This document shows, in pieces, positions 41,006-55,700 of a stretch of 64,000 bases of DNA. Both the position numbers and the translations under genes were made by a program. The notes under the pieces are model-generated. The model was not told the DNA's origin. It did not search any database and worked only from the letters and a program-made list of their open reading frames with translations. The DNA lies in the NCBI RefSeq assembly GCF_004027225.2, contig NC_046358.1:1275180-1339179 (forward strand). The letters run 5' to 3'. Positions within the stretch are counted from its first letter, which is position 1, and each line of letters starts with the position of its first letter. Source of the DNA: Strigops habroptila. Its lineage: Eukaryota; Chordata; Aves; Psittaciformes; Psittacidae.

Positions 41006-41691
41006 TTACGTGCGGGCGTTTCGCTCTGTCTCTGCCAGGCATTCCCGGACCAGCGCCCGGGCGTGGATGATGCCTGCGGGGAGAAGCAGAGGGACACCCC
41101 GCATCAGCCCCCGCGCGGGGCGGGGAGAGCGCAGGACCGGCAGCGGTGGGGAAGGGGGAACCGTGTCCCCGTCCCGGTCGTACCGCGCTTCAGCCGCTCC
41201 ATGGCGCTCTTGCTGCCGGCGTAGGTGGGCCGGATCTCCTTCCCCATCTCCTCGATGACGGAGAGCAGGTCGGTGTAGGTGCTCTGCGAGCCCTGAGCCC
41301 CGGGGGGCTTCATCGCCTGCGGCGAGGGGTGGGACACGCAGCGGAGGGGTGAGGAGCGGCCCCGGTGCCCCCCGGTCACACCGCTCCCGGTCCCGGCCCC
41401 GCCACCCCCGGCCTCACCTGCACGTAGCCCATGGACGGCGGCCCGAAGTCATTGAAGAGGGGCCGGAAAGGGGCGGCGGCGCCGGGGACGGATCCGGAGG
41501 GCGACGGGACACTCGTGGCTACGAGAAACGGAGAGTTACCGGCTGCCCCCGCCCTGCCCTTCCCGTCCTCTCCCCCGCGGTCACGGCGGGGCGCGCTCAC
41601 CGGCGGGTGGTGCCCCGGGCCCCGGCGGGGCGGGGCTGGCGCTGGCGGCTCCGGGGGTAGCTGGGGCGGGAGCGATGGGCTTGTAGGACAT
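41006..41691 (-). CDS. CDK2AP2: CDK2-associated protein 2
   Basis: Four exons (41601–41691, 41418–41518, 41184–41316, 41006–41073), 130 aa (human 126). The N-terminus [14 protein letters not shown] is proline/alanine-rich; the conserved C-terminal half has [40 protein letters not shown] and ends AETERNART. The family (DOC-1 related) binds CDK2 and is a subunit of the NuRD chromatin complex. It sits between PITPNM1 and CABP2, as in human. Confidence 0.96.
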
Positions 41692-41984
41692 CCCCGACGG
41701 CCGCCCGCCGCTCCCGGCGCCCTGGAGCGCGGCGGGGGTCGGTGAGCGGCCCCCGCGCTCGCCCCGCCGGTTGCGCCGCCTGTGCCCGCCGCTCCTCAGC
41801 TCAGTTCGGCCCGGCCCGGCTCGGTGCCCGCCCGCCCGCTCGGCACCCGAGCCCCGGGGGAAGCGGAGCGCGGCGGCCCCGGTACCGGCTGCGCAGGCCC
41901 CGCCGCGGCCCGGCCTGGCCTGACCCGGCCTCCGCCGGCACCGCCGCTCGCCCTGATGACGCGAGCGTGCGTGCGACGCCGCGC

Positions 41985-41992
41985 TGACGTCA
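41985..41992. promoter_or_regulatory. Palindromic CRE upstream of CDK2AP2
   Basis: TGACGTCA 294 bp upstream of the CDK2AP2 start codon, with a CRE-like TGATGACGCGAGCG nearby, in a CpG island. Confidence 0.6.
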
Positions 41993-42059
41993 GCGCGCCG
42001 CTTTGCCCGCCCCCCCTCGGGTCACCGTGGAGACGCGCGGCGTCAGCCCCGCCCCTTGC

Positions 42060-43020
42060 GCGGGGCCGTTTGGGTTGAAAAGACCCAGAAATGGTTAAAT
42101 CGAGCCCGTGACCCGGCACTAACCGTGTCACTGAGCGCCTCGGCCGCACCGTGTGTGAGCACCCCCAGGGCCGGTGGCTCCAGCCCTGCCCTGGGCAGCC
42201 TGTTCCAATGCCTGAGCACCCTCTGGGGAAGGAATTGTTCCTCAGCTCCATCTAAACCTGCCCTGGGGCAGCTTGAGGCCGTTTCCGCTTGTCCCATCCC
42301 TTGTTCCTTGGGAGCAGAGCCCAGCCCCCTCCTGGCTCCATCCTCCTGTCAGGCAGTTGCAGAGAGCGAGAAGGTCCCCCCTGAGCCTTCTCTTCTCCAG
42401 ACTGAACCCCCCCAGGTCCCTCAGCCGTTCCTCATCACACTTGTGCTCCAGGCCCTGCACCAGCTCCGGGGCCCTTCTCTGGCCCCGCTCCAGCCCCTCA
42501 ATGTCTCTCTTGGGGTGAGGGGCCCAGAACTGACCCAGGATTCGAGGGGCAGCCCCACCAGTGCCCAGCACAGGGGGACAATCCCTGCCCTGGCCCTGCT
42601 GCCACCCTGGGGCTGGGACAGGCCCCAGGCTGCTGGTGGCCTCTTGGCTGCCTGGGCACAAGCTGCTCCTGTTCGGCTCCATCAGGTCCTTTTCCATGAG
42701 CAGCTTCCCAAGCCTGGAGCATTCCATGGGGCTGCTGTGGCCCAAGTGCAGGACCCAGCACTGAGCCCTGTTGAATCCATGGATCCAGCCTGGCCACATC
42801 CCTCTGCAGAGCCTCCAGCAGATCAACTCCCACCCAACCTGGTGTCACCTGCAAAGGGACTGGTCAAGGTGGCCCTTGCTCCCCTCATCCCGATCATCAG
42901 TGAAGATCTCAAACAACACTGACCCCAGTCCCAAGCCCTGAGGGCCACCACTAGTGACACCAACTAGATGTGACATCTTTGTGTCATCCCCCTCCATGAG
43001 CCACCACCTCATTGCTCCAG
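42060..43020 (-). mobile_element. CR1 LINE (second subfamily), antisense
   Basis: About 0.95 kb of CR1 between CDK2AP2 and CABP2. Its 3' tail is at 42,060 (GGTTGAAAAGACC, antisense). It shares sequence with the element at 53,018–53,765 (for example CTCTGGGGAAGGAATTGTTC) and differs from the subfamily seen in the SRCR cluster. Confidence 0.8.
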
Positions 43021-43293
43021 CAGGGTGGTGGGAACGGAGCTGGGGGGAGGATTCACTGCTGCAACCCCCAGTACTGGCCCCACTGGGCCCTGTGTTGCCC
43101 CCCCGGATAGCACCCACCCCACCAGGACAACCGGTGACCCACGACTTCTGTTTAAACTCAACATAAAGGCAAAGCAACGTCCATAGAGGTCGTTTTCTTT
43201 CATTTCAAAAGGGCAAATTTCACCCCAAAGTGCTCCCAGGGCAGGATCCTGCTGCCACGGGCCGCTCCCCGTCACACGGTGGAACTGGAATGC

Positions 43294-43299
43294 TTTATT
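43294..43299 (-). terminator. Poly-A signal of CABP2
   Basis: AATAAA on the minus strand, about 500 bp after the CABP2 stop codon. The sequence between holds nothing else recognisable. Confidence 0.6.
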
Positions 43300-43800
43300 C
43301 CCGGCTTCTTCCCTCAAGGGTGTCCTGGTTTTAGCCCCGAGGACGATCCACACCAGTCCGGGAAGCAGCGGGATGCCTGATCCCGGGCACATCTGGGGTA
43401 GGTAATGGGGGACAGGCAGCGGGATACACCCGAAATCACAGCGTGTGGGGACAGGATTGAACATGGGGGTCAGGGGGAGGCTGGAGGGATGAGCCGGGAG
43501 GGCTGGGGCATGTTTGACTGTTGGGATGAGCTCGAGGTGGGAATGGGGACACTGGGGGGTGCAGGAAAGAGCAGAACCGAGAGCGAGAGTAGCCAAAGCC
43601 CAGCCTGGTGGCATCATCGGTGCCCCACACCACGGTGGGACCTCGGCACGAAGCCGAGGGTGAGGCTGAGCACCGTCAGTGAGGGCTTTGCCCCAGGCTT
43701 GGGCGCCGGCACCGGCACAGCCCCAGCCAGCACCGGGCATCTCCATGGCCCGCTCCTCTTCATAAGGCACGGTGGGGTCCCGTGTTGGCACACGCCGCCC

Positions 43801-44972
43801 TCAGCGCGACATCATCCGCACAAACTCTGCCGGCAGGAGAATACATCCGGAGCATCCCGAATATCCCTGAGGATGCTCCCGGTCCCCTCTTCCCAGTCCC
43901 CCCTGTCCTACCTTCGAAGTCCACCAGCCCATCCCCATTGAGATCCACGTCCTTGAGGATCTCGTCCACCTCACGGTAGTTGAGCTGCTGCCCCAGCAGC
44001 TTGCGCATGGCCTCCCGCAGCTCTGCCATGCTGATCTGCCCGTCGCCGTTGGTGTCGAACTGCGGGCGAGCATCCATGGGTGACAGCCACCCTCGGGGTG
44101 CCACCGCATCCCCCCATCCCCATCCCCGCACCTCACGGAAGGCATCACGCAGCTCCTTGATCCCGATCATATCCGCCGTCTCCGCCAGCATCTTGGGGCC
44201 CATCAGCTCCACGAAGTCATCAAAATCCACTTTTCCTCCAGCTGCAACGGGAACAGGGTGACCAGGGTGGGGGGGAACAGGGCGATGGGGGGCAGGCAGG
44301 GTGATGGGGGTCCCCCTCAATCCCCACCACGTACTGATCTGCTGGGACAGCTCGATGAGCTCCATCTCAGTGGGCATGTAGCCCATGGTCCGCATGCACT
44401 CGCCCAGGTCCTTGTAGCTGATGTAGCCATCGTGATCCTTGTCGAACTCCCGGAAAGCCTGCTTCAGCTCTGGGAACACCACGGAATGTCACCCCACAGC
44501 ACCCCACAGCGCAGACCCCCAGCCCTGGGGGGCGGGCAGCGCCTCACCTTCGATCTCTTCAGGCCGCAGCTCTCGGTCCTGGGATAGAGAGAAAGTGGGA
44601 AGAGCCAATGTAAGGGTCCTTCTCCCATTGCCCCCCCCGGTGGCTCCAGCCCCGGCCCCGCCGTGCCGGCTCACGTGCGTACCCGCTGGGTGACGGCGAT
44701 GCTCTGCCGCAGGAAGATGCAGGCCGGCCCCACCAGCCCCTGCAGCACCGAGTAGCTCTGCAACGGGGGAGATTGCGCCGCCTCCGACACCTCCTCGGGG
44801 TCCCCGGCACCGGGAGTTGTGGGGTCGGAGCGTGGCTTCCCGTCCTGTGGTCACAACAGGGGGTCAACAGCGAGGGAGGGGACTCCCCACCGTCCTCCTG
44901 CTCCCACTGCACGCCCAGGGGTGGCCGTACCTTGGGGAGCCTCCGCTCGGGGGTCTTGGTGCAGTTGCCCAT
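43801..44972 (-). CDS. CABP2: Calcium-binding protein 2
   Basis: Seven exons (44931–44972, 44683–44844, 44548–44578, 44335–44469, 44132–44241, 43912–44059, 43801–43826), 217 aa (human 220). The N-terminus MGNC fits N-myristoylation, giving membrane attachment. EF-hand 1 loop at 88–99 ([12 protein letters not shown]), EF2 without a usable loop ([14 protein letters not shown] region), EF3 at 162–173 ([12 protein letters not shown]), EF4 at 199–210 ([12 protein letters not shown]), and the C-terminus FVRMMSR is identical to that of mammalian CABP2. It is a calmodulin-like regulator of Cav1 channels in hair cells and retina. GSTP1, its neighbour in mammals, is not present between it and NDUFV1. 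Confidence 0.94.
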
Positions 44973-48626
<3,654 letters not shown>

Positions 48627-48720
48627 GGTGGGGGTCCTGCTGATCCCTGCCCTAGATGGGGGTCCTGGGGGGCATCAGGGGCTTCCACAGCAGCTTGTGG
48701 GGCTCTGCTGAGGGCTCCTC

Positions 48721-48726
48721 AATAAA
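48721..48726 (+). terminator. Poly-A signal of NDUFV1
   Basis: AATAAA 94 bp beyond the stop codon. Confidence 0.8.
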
Positions 48727-49061
48727 CGCTGCTGCGCTCATGGGGCCTCTCTCTGCTTGAAGACAGCAGCAGGAGCTGGTTGTGGGTATAAAATGTGGGA
48801 AGGGAGCAATGGGGGGCTCTGGGTCCTGCCTCCCGGGAGCAGGAAATCCCTCAGGGATCCCTAGGGATCAGGGGATCACCCCCATGGCTCCTCTATGGGA
48901 CAGTGCATGGGGCAGCACCAAGTAACCATGGTGGGGTATGGCCACAGAACCCCTGCAGGGCCACCACCGCTCCTGCCTGTACTAGTGCCGAGGGCACAGC
49001 TCTGTCCCCCCCGTGGTGCTGGCACTGACCCCCGTGGCACAAGCGGTTCCAAACATGGCTT

Positions 49062-49067
49062 TTTACT
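49062..49067 (-). terminator. Variant poly-A signal of NUDT8
   Basis: AGTAAA on the minus strand about 145 bp after the NUDT8 stop. No canonical AATAAA was seen closer. Confidence 0.4.
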
Positions 49068-49211
49068 GAGTCACAGTGTTCAATGACGGGCAGCAGCACC
49101 CATGGGTGGGGGGTCAGCACCATGTCCCTGCCGCAGCCCCATCCCCATGGACCAGAGAACCGCACAACCGAGGTCCGGGGACCCCCAAAGCCCTCCCCGT
49201 GCCCTGCGGCG

Positions 49212-50822
49212 TCAGGCGGAGCGGAGCCGGGCCGGCGCCACGGTCTTCCTGCGGTAGCGCTCGGGTGCCAGGAGCTCGAGGGTCAGCTCGGTGATGATGG
49301 CCGTGAGCCCCCAGACCTTGTGGGGGCCGTTGAGGAACACGGGCAGGGTGTAGCCGTAGCGGCCGGCGGTGCGGAAGTGTGTGTAGCCCTGGTTCTCCTC
49401 CCGCAGGAGGTGAGCCAGGGGCAGGGTGAAGATCTCCGCTACCTGCGGCACAGGCGGTGGCCGGTGGTGGCACTGGGCACCAGGGCAGGGGGTGCTGCTC
49501 ACCGGCACGGGGCCACGGCCGGTGCGGGGTCACCAACCTCGTCCGGGTTGGGCGTCAGCGTCAGGTTCTCCAGGGGGCCCAGGTTGGCCACGATGGGGGC
49601 CACCAGCAGCCCGTGCTGCAGGGGGGGTCAGCGAGGGATGGGGGGTGACCCCCCTGTCCCCAAAGTGCCATCCGTGACACCCCATCCCCAAAGTGCTACT
49701 TGTGACCCCCCTGTCCCCATAGTGCCATTGGTGATCCCCCCCCATCCCCATAGTGCCATCTGTGACCCCCTTTCCCCAAAGTGCCACCCATGGCCCCCTG
49801 TACCCCACGTGGACACCCATCATGTGTCCATCACCCAACCTGCAGCTAGCGCCCCATGTCCCTGTCACCCTGTATCTGTGTCACCCTCTGCTGCAAGGTC
49901 TGTTAGCGAGGGCTGGGGGTGACAGGTCCCCCATCCCCACAGTGTCACCCGTGACCCCTGCATCCCACAGGGACACCCATCACGTGTCTGTCACCCAACA
50001 CCCCGCTGCCTGCAGCCAGTGCCCTGTGTCCCTGTTACCCATGTCCCTGTGTCCATGTAACCTTATGTCCGTATCACTCGTGTCCTACCCCATATCCCTG
50101 TCACCCCATGCCCCTGTCACCCACATCCTTGCCACCCCATGTCCATGTCACTCATGTGCCCCCCCATATCCCTGCCACCCCCTTTCCCTGTCACCCTGTG
50201 TCCAGATCACCCATGTCCAACCCCGTGTCCCTGCCACCCCGTGTCCCACCGCATATTCCTGGTATCCCCACATCCCTGTGTCCCTGCCACCCTGCCCTTA
50301 CGCCCTTGTCCCTTCTGTCCCCAGCCGCCCCGTCTCCCCCGCTCCATGTCCTTGTCCGCTCTCCCTGTTCCCGCCCCGCCGGTGCCCGGTGCCCGGTACC
50401 CGGTCGGGCAGCGCCTGCAGCTGCCCCCAGACGCTCGGCTCTCCCAGCGCCAGCCCCAGCTCCTCCCGCGTCTCCCGCAGCGCCGTGGCCACCGCGTCGC
50501 CGTCCGCCGGGTCCCGCCGCCCCCCGGGGAAGCTGCAAGAGCCAAGGGGGGGCCCGCTCAGCGCCGGTTCGCGGTGCCCGGAGCCCGCAGCCCGGGGCCG
50601 GTACCTGACATCGCCGCTGTGGCGCCCGCCCAGGCGGCGGGAGCGCAGCGTGAACAGCAGCGCGGGGCGGCCCCGCACCGAGCACAGCGGCACCAGCACC
50701 GCGGCCGCCGCCGCCGCCGCCGCCCCGCGCCCCGCCGCCGCCGCCGCCAGCCGCGCCCGGCACCGCCGCTCGCTGCCGCTGCTCAGCAGCGCCCCGGGGT
50801 CCCCCGGGCCCGGCTCCGCCAT
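49212..50822 (-). CDS. NUDT8: Nudix hydrolase 8
   Basis: Four exons (50605–50822, 50400–50532, 49538–49615, 49212–49442), 219 aa (human 236). The Nudix box starts at GG 76–77 and carries RETREELG at 92–99, with spacing GX5EX7REUXEEXGU read as [16 protein letters not shown] then RETREELG; the first Glu of the box is Asp here (ADGD). The C-terminal half has [27 protein letters not shown] and [16 protein letters not shown], typical of the NUDT7/NUDT8 CoA-diphosphatase group. The N-terminus has an alanine run (eight in a row) from a GCC repeat and may direct mitochondrial import. Intron 2 is a long minisatellite-rich stretch. Head-to-tail with NDUFV1, as in human. Confidence 0.93.
49625..50330. 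repeat. Minisatellites in NUDT8 intron 2
   Basis: Two adjoining arrays: about seven units of CCCCAAAGTGCCATC...GTGACCCC (about 30–35 bp, 49,650–49,800) and a looser array on CCCTGTCACCC/CATGTCC (49,855–50,330). They account for nearly all of the intron. Confidence 0.7.
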
Positions 50823-50939
50823 GGCGCCGGCACCGAGCGGCGGAGGGCGGGGAGGACGTCCGGGACCGGCCCCTTCCCACCCCTCCGGTACCGCCTCCCC
50901 GCGGCTGGCCCCGGCACCCCGCAGCGCTGCGGGGCTGTC

Positions 50940-51780
50940 CTGGTGTGCAACGGACCCTAACGGGCGTGAAACAGCCCATAACGGGTGTGTAACACCCTAT
51001 AACGGGAGTGAAACAGCCCCTAACGGGTGTGAAACAGCCCCTAAAGGGCGTGAAACGGCCCCTAACGAGCGTGTAACAATCCCTAACAGGCATGAAACAG
51101 CTCGTAACGGGGGTGTAACACCCCCTAACGGGCGGGTAACGGCCCCCAACGGGTGTGCAACCTAATTACCAGGCGTGCAACGGCCCCTAATGGGCATGGG
51201 ACAATCCCTAACGGGTCCACAACAGCCCTCAACGGGTGTACAACACCCCCTAACGGGCGTGTAACCCCATTACCGGGCATGCAACAACCCCTAACAGGCG
51301 TGTAACAGCCCCTAACGGGTGTTCAACAGCCCCTAATGGGTGTGTAATAGACCCTAATGGGTCGGCAACAGCCCCTAAGGGGTGTGTAACAGCCCTCAAT
51401 GAGCGTGCAACACCCCCTAATGGATGTGCAGCCCCAGTACCGGGTGTTCAACAGCCCCTAATGGGTGTGCAATAGCCCCTAACAGGCGTTCAACAGCCCC
51501 CGACAGGCGTGCAACGAGCCCCAACCGGTGTGTAACCCCATTACCGGGCATACAACAGCCCCTAACACGTGAGTAACAATCCCTAATGGGCGGTCAACAG
51601 CCCCTAATGGGTGTGCAACCCCACTACTGGTCGTGCAACGGCCCCTAACAGGTGAGTAACAATCCCTAGTGGGTGGGCAACCCTGTTACCAGGTATACAA
51701 TAGCCCCTAACAGGTGTAACACCCCCACTGGGTGTGCAATAATCCCTAAGGGGTGCGGAACCCTGTTACCAGGTGTGTAA
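50940..51780. repeat. 21-bp minisatellite at the NUDT8–MTCH2 junction
   Basis: About 40 head-to-tail units of 20–21 bp with core CAACAGCCCCTAACGGGTGT. Most units contain CCCTAA, the vertebrate telomere hexamer. Diverged units continue to about 52,020. The array starts about 120 bp upstream of the NUDT8 start codon. Because the unit length is a multiple of three, open frames run through it on both strands, but no gene is supported. Confidence 0.9.
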
Positions 51781-52709
51781 CCTCCCTCCCAGCTTTACAC
51801 ACACCCCTCTCTGTGTGTGCAAACCTCTCAGTGGGTGAACAACAGCCCCACAGGTTGCTCAAGCCCTGCTCCAGGTGTACAACACCCCCCTGGGTGTGTA
51901 ACCACCTCCCAGCTTTGCACACCCCCCCATGGTGTGCAACCCCTCCATGAGAGGTGCAGGCCCTACGACAGCTCACAACCCCATCACCACGTGTACAACC
52001 CCCTGACAGGGGGTACAACACCCCCCAAACACCCTCTTTCCATAGCTGGGATGTGGCACCAGCCACGTGTCCCCTCTTACCAGGGTCTGGGGGTGCTGTG
52101 ACCCCCTCCATGGGTGCTGCAGCCTGGGAACGCCGATGGTGGGATCAATCCCACCTCTGCCCCCACCCATCGTTGCCCCCCACTGTTACTGAGTGACCCC
52201 CAACCCGCACAGGCAGCCCCGGGGTAGCTGTGGCCAAGCCGGGTGACACGGGCACAGCCGGTCCTGCGCCGGGGGGTGACAGTTCTGGATGCTGACATCT
52301 CATCAGGGAATTCCCTCTGTTGAAACAGCCTCAAAGTAGGTCCAAGGCCGGGAAAAGGCTCCGGGTGTAACCATGGGAAGCAGGAGTGGGATTTCTCCCC
52401 GTGGATTTACCAGCTTCAGCAACACCGACACCACTTGAGGTGAAAGCCACACACAGGCAAAGGAGCCTGCGAGGACCGGAGGGACACGGCGACAGCATCC
52501 CAGTGAGGAGAAGGGTCGGATAAACAACAGGGAATAGCAGGGGTTGGGAATGGTGGAGCCAGTCCCGGTGACAGACACCTCTCACACATCCACCTTCACC
52601 TCTCAGCATTGAATGATTTTAAAAAACTGTATATAGAAATCACCACTCGCTCGGAATTCTTTTGCCTCCGGAGCCCGACGCTGGATTCACACAATTCCTG
52701 CTCCCAGCT
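51781..52709. other. Intergenic DNA and MTCH2 3' UTR
   Basis: Decayed minisatellite to about 52,080, then unique sequence. No TBX10 or other gene was recognised, and no clear AATAAA for MTCH2 was found. The last part is the MTCH2 3' UTR. Confidence 0.4.
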
Positions 52710-55700
52710 TCAGCGGAATCTCCTCTCCTCCCACACGTATCGCTTCCCTGCGGGCACCTTCCGGAAGAACAGGCTGTTCCCTCGGCTCATGTTGCCCTGG
52801 AAGTGGGAGATGAGCGGTGCTGGGTGAGGCAGAGCGGCTCCGAGTCCTGCGGTGGCACCCCCAGATTCCCACATGGATCTTCCCCATGGCCGGGCAGTAT
52901 TCCAGCCGGACACTCACCTCCTTGTGCAGCTGGCTCCAGCAATCCAGCCACGAGGAGTAGGTGGGTGCGTAGGGAAGGAGGCCCCCAGCGAGCCTGAGGA
53001 AGGGAAAGGAGACCCACAGGGTTCAACAGGGCTCAGTGCTGGGTCCTGCACTTGGGCCACAGCAGCCCCATGGAATGCTCCTGGCTTGGGAAGCTGCTCA
53101 TGGAAAAGGACCTGATGGAGCTGAACAGGAGCAGCTTGTGCCCAGGCAGCCAAGAGGCCACCAGCAGCCTGGGGCCTGTCCCAGCCCCAGTGTGGCAGCA
53201 GGGCCAGGGCAGGGATTGTCCCCCTGTGCTGGGCACTGGTGGGGCTGCCCCTCGAATCCTGGGTCAGTTCTGGGCCCCTCACCCCAAGAGAGACATTGAG
53301 GGGCTGGAGCGGGGCCAGAGAAGGGCCCCGGAGCTGGTGCAGGGCCTGGAGCACAAGTGTGATGAGGAACGGCTGAGGGACCTGGGGGGGTTCAGTCTGG
53401 AGAAGAGAAGGCTCAGGGGGGACCTTCTCGCTCTCTGCAACTGCCTGACAGGAGGATGGAGCCAGGAGGGGGCTGGGCTCTGCTCCCAAGGAACAAGGGA
53501 TGGGACAAGAGGAAACGGCCTCAAGCTGCCCCAGGGCAGGGTTAGATGGAGCTGAGGAACAATTCCTTCCCCAGAGGGTGCTCAGGCATTGGAACAGGCT
53601 GCCCAGGGCAGGGCTGGAGCCACCGGCCCTGGGGGTGCTCACACACCGTGTGGCCGAGGCCTCAGTGCCATGGGTTAGTGGTGGCCTTGGCAGTGCTGGG
53701 GAATGGTTGGATGTGATGATCTTGAAGGTCTTCTCCAGCCTGGCTGATTCCATGATTCTAAGGAATTATTTCTATCGAGGATCAAGCCCTGCACTGAGCT
53801 GAACCCCAAAATGTCCCTTTGGATGCTGCACTGCACCCCGTGACCGCAGCTCTCCCCACAAGGAACCAGCCCCACGGCAAGGCTGCACCAGCTCTGACTC
53901 CCAGGAGGGTTGGGAAGGCAGTTTTGGAGCTGATCCAGTGCGGAGGAACACAGTGGCCCCCACCAGGACACCCCCCTCGTGGTGCTGGGGTCACACTCAC
54001 CCGCAGTTATTGACAGCCATCAGGTTGGAGACGAGGACGAAGGGGTAGGTCAGCATGCTAGCGAAGAACTGCAAGGCACAGAGGAGCTGGTGGGCAGCAG
54101 CTCCAGTGGGCATCTCCCCACTGCCCTCCCCATGGGGAGAACAAGCCCCCACAATCCCCAGGGATCCCTCCAGGCTCTGTGTGGAGCAAGGCTGGAAGCC
54201 CACCGAGGTCCAGAGCGATGCACATCCTCCGTGGAGCATCCCCTTCCTCCATGGGCTGATCCCTGTGGAGCCAGCACCCGGCTCTGCCCCTCCAGCCCAG
54301 CAGCCCCAGGACAGGAGGGGGTTACAGGAATACCCCATTCCCTTGGGAAAGGGATTCCATTCCCTTCGCCCTCCCTGCAGGAAGGCAGCACACACACTGT
54401 ACTCACTCCAGTGACTGCCTGTGAGTAGCTCTTCACCTCAGCCATGGTTGAGACCTGCAGGAGGAGGAAAAAGCACCTTCAATCCCATGCAGCTGCACTG
54501 CTGCCCCCCCAAAACAGGCCCCTGTCCCCCCCAGGGCTGCCCCTGGAGCCCCCCCAGCCCTCCCAGAGCAGGGCATGGAGCCCGTACCCCGTTCTCCAGC
54601 GCGTACGTGTTGATGAGGTAGGCCAGCATGTTGCAGAGCCAGAGCGAGAGGATGTCCCCGAGGAGCCGGGGGATGAGGCCGCTGGAAGAGAAGAGGCAGC
54701 GGGAATGTCAGCCCGGAGGGGGCCTGGATCCAGGGAAAAGCCGGGAGCAGCCGATCCCGCAGTGCCTGGGAAGGGGGAGCTCCTGGAGCGGGGATGCTGG
54801 GGCAAACGGGGAGGATACAGACCCAGAGGGACCCAAAACACCCTCGCGGTGTCCCAGGGAAGGGTTACTACCCCTTTACTCCTTTTTAGCAACCCCGAGC
54901 ACTGGACATCACCCAGGACTGGCGGCTACAAGGTGGGGGCTCGCTGGGAAGCCCCCCATGGAGGGCAGGAGGGAAACCCACACACCTCGGCAGCACCAGA
55001 GAGCTCCTGGAGCCCGGTGAGACGGGAGGGCAGAGCTGGGGCCAGAACGAGGAGCAACACACACAGGTTTTGGGGAATAACACCCATGGATTGGGGGGAG
55101 CAATACCTCATGTCCCCCATTTTGTCACACCCCCCCCCCCCCAGTCCCCATGGACATCACTCACGCGAAGAAGCCCAGGATCCCTTCTTCCCGGTAGATC
55201 GTGGCAAAGGCGCTTAGTGTCCCACTGGGAGGAAGAGGAGAGTGAGGGGCACGGTTGGGGGGGCCCCATGAGTGGATGGGCAGCACCCCATGGCAGCCCC
55301 CCTCCCACAGCAGAATCCCCCTCCATGGCAGAACATCCACCCAATAGCAGACACCCCCCGGACCCATGGTAGAGAACCCCCCCATGGCATTGCCCCCCTC
55401 CATGGTAGAACAACCCCCCCATGGCAAAGTCCCCCCCATGGCAGAGATCCCCATAGCAGAAACTGCCCCCCCACAGCAGAGTCGTGTCCCCCCCCCCGCC
55501 CCATACCTGTACTTGGTCTCCCGGCCGATGAACTGCACCATGCAGCGGAGGGTGATCACTGCGGGCAGAGATGGGCACTGGGGGTGAGGGGGGGCACAGG
55601 GACACCCCAAGTGACACAGCAGTGACCGTGCCTGTCACCCAGCTCTGGGGGGCACCTACCGTGGAAGGGGTGGGTGATGAGGGTGGCAGCAGAGCGAGCG

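Noticed and set aside
49753-51165. 470-codon plus-strand open frame across NUDT8 intron 2 to the 21-bp minisatellite
   Set aside because: It overlaps NUDT8 exons in antisense and runs through tandem repeats whose unit is a multiple of three; repetitive low-complexity translation only.
50940-51780. CRISPR-like array
   Set aside because: Units are contiguous 21-bp tandem repeats without unique spacers, in a vertebrate genome.
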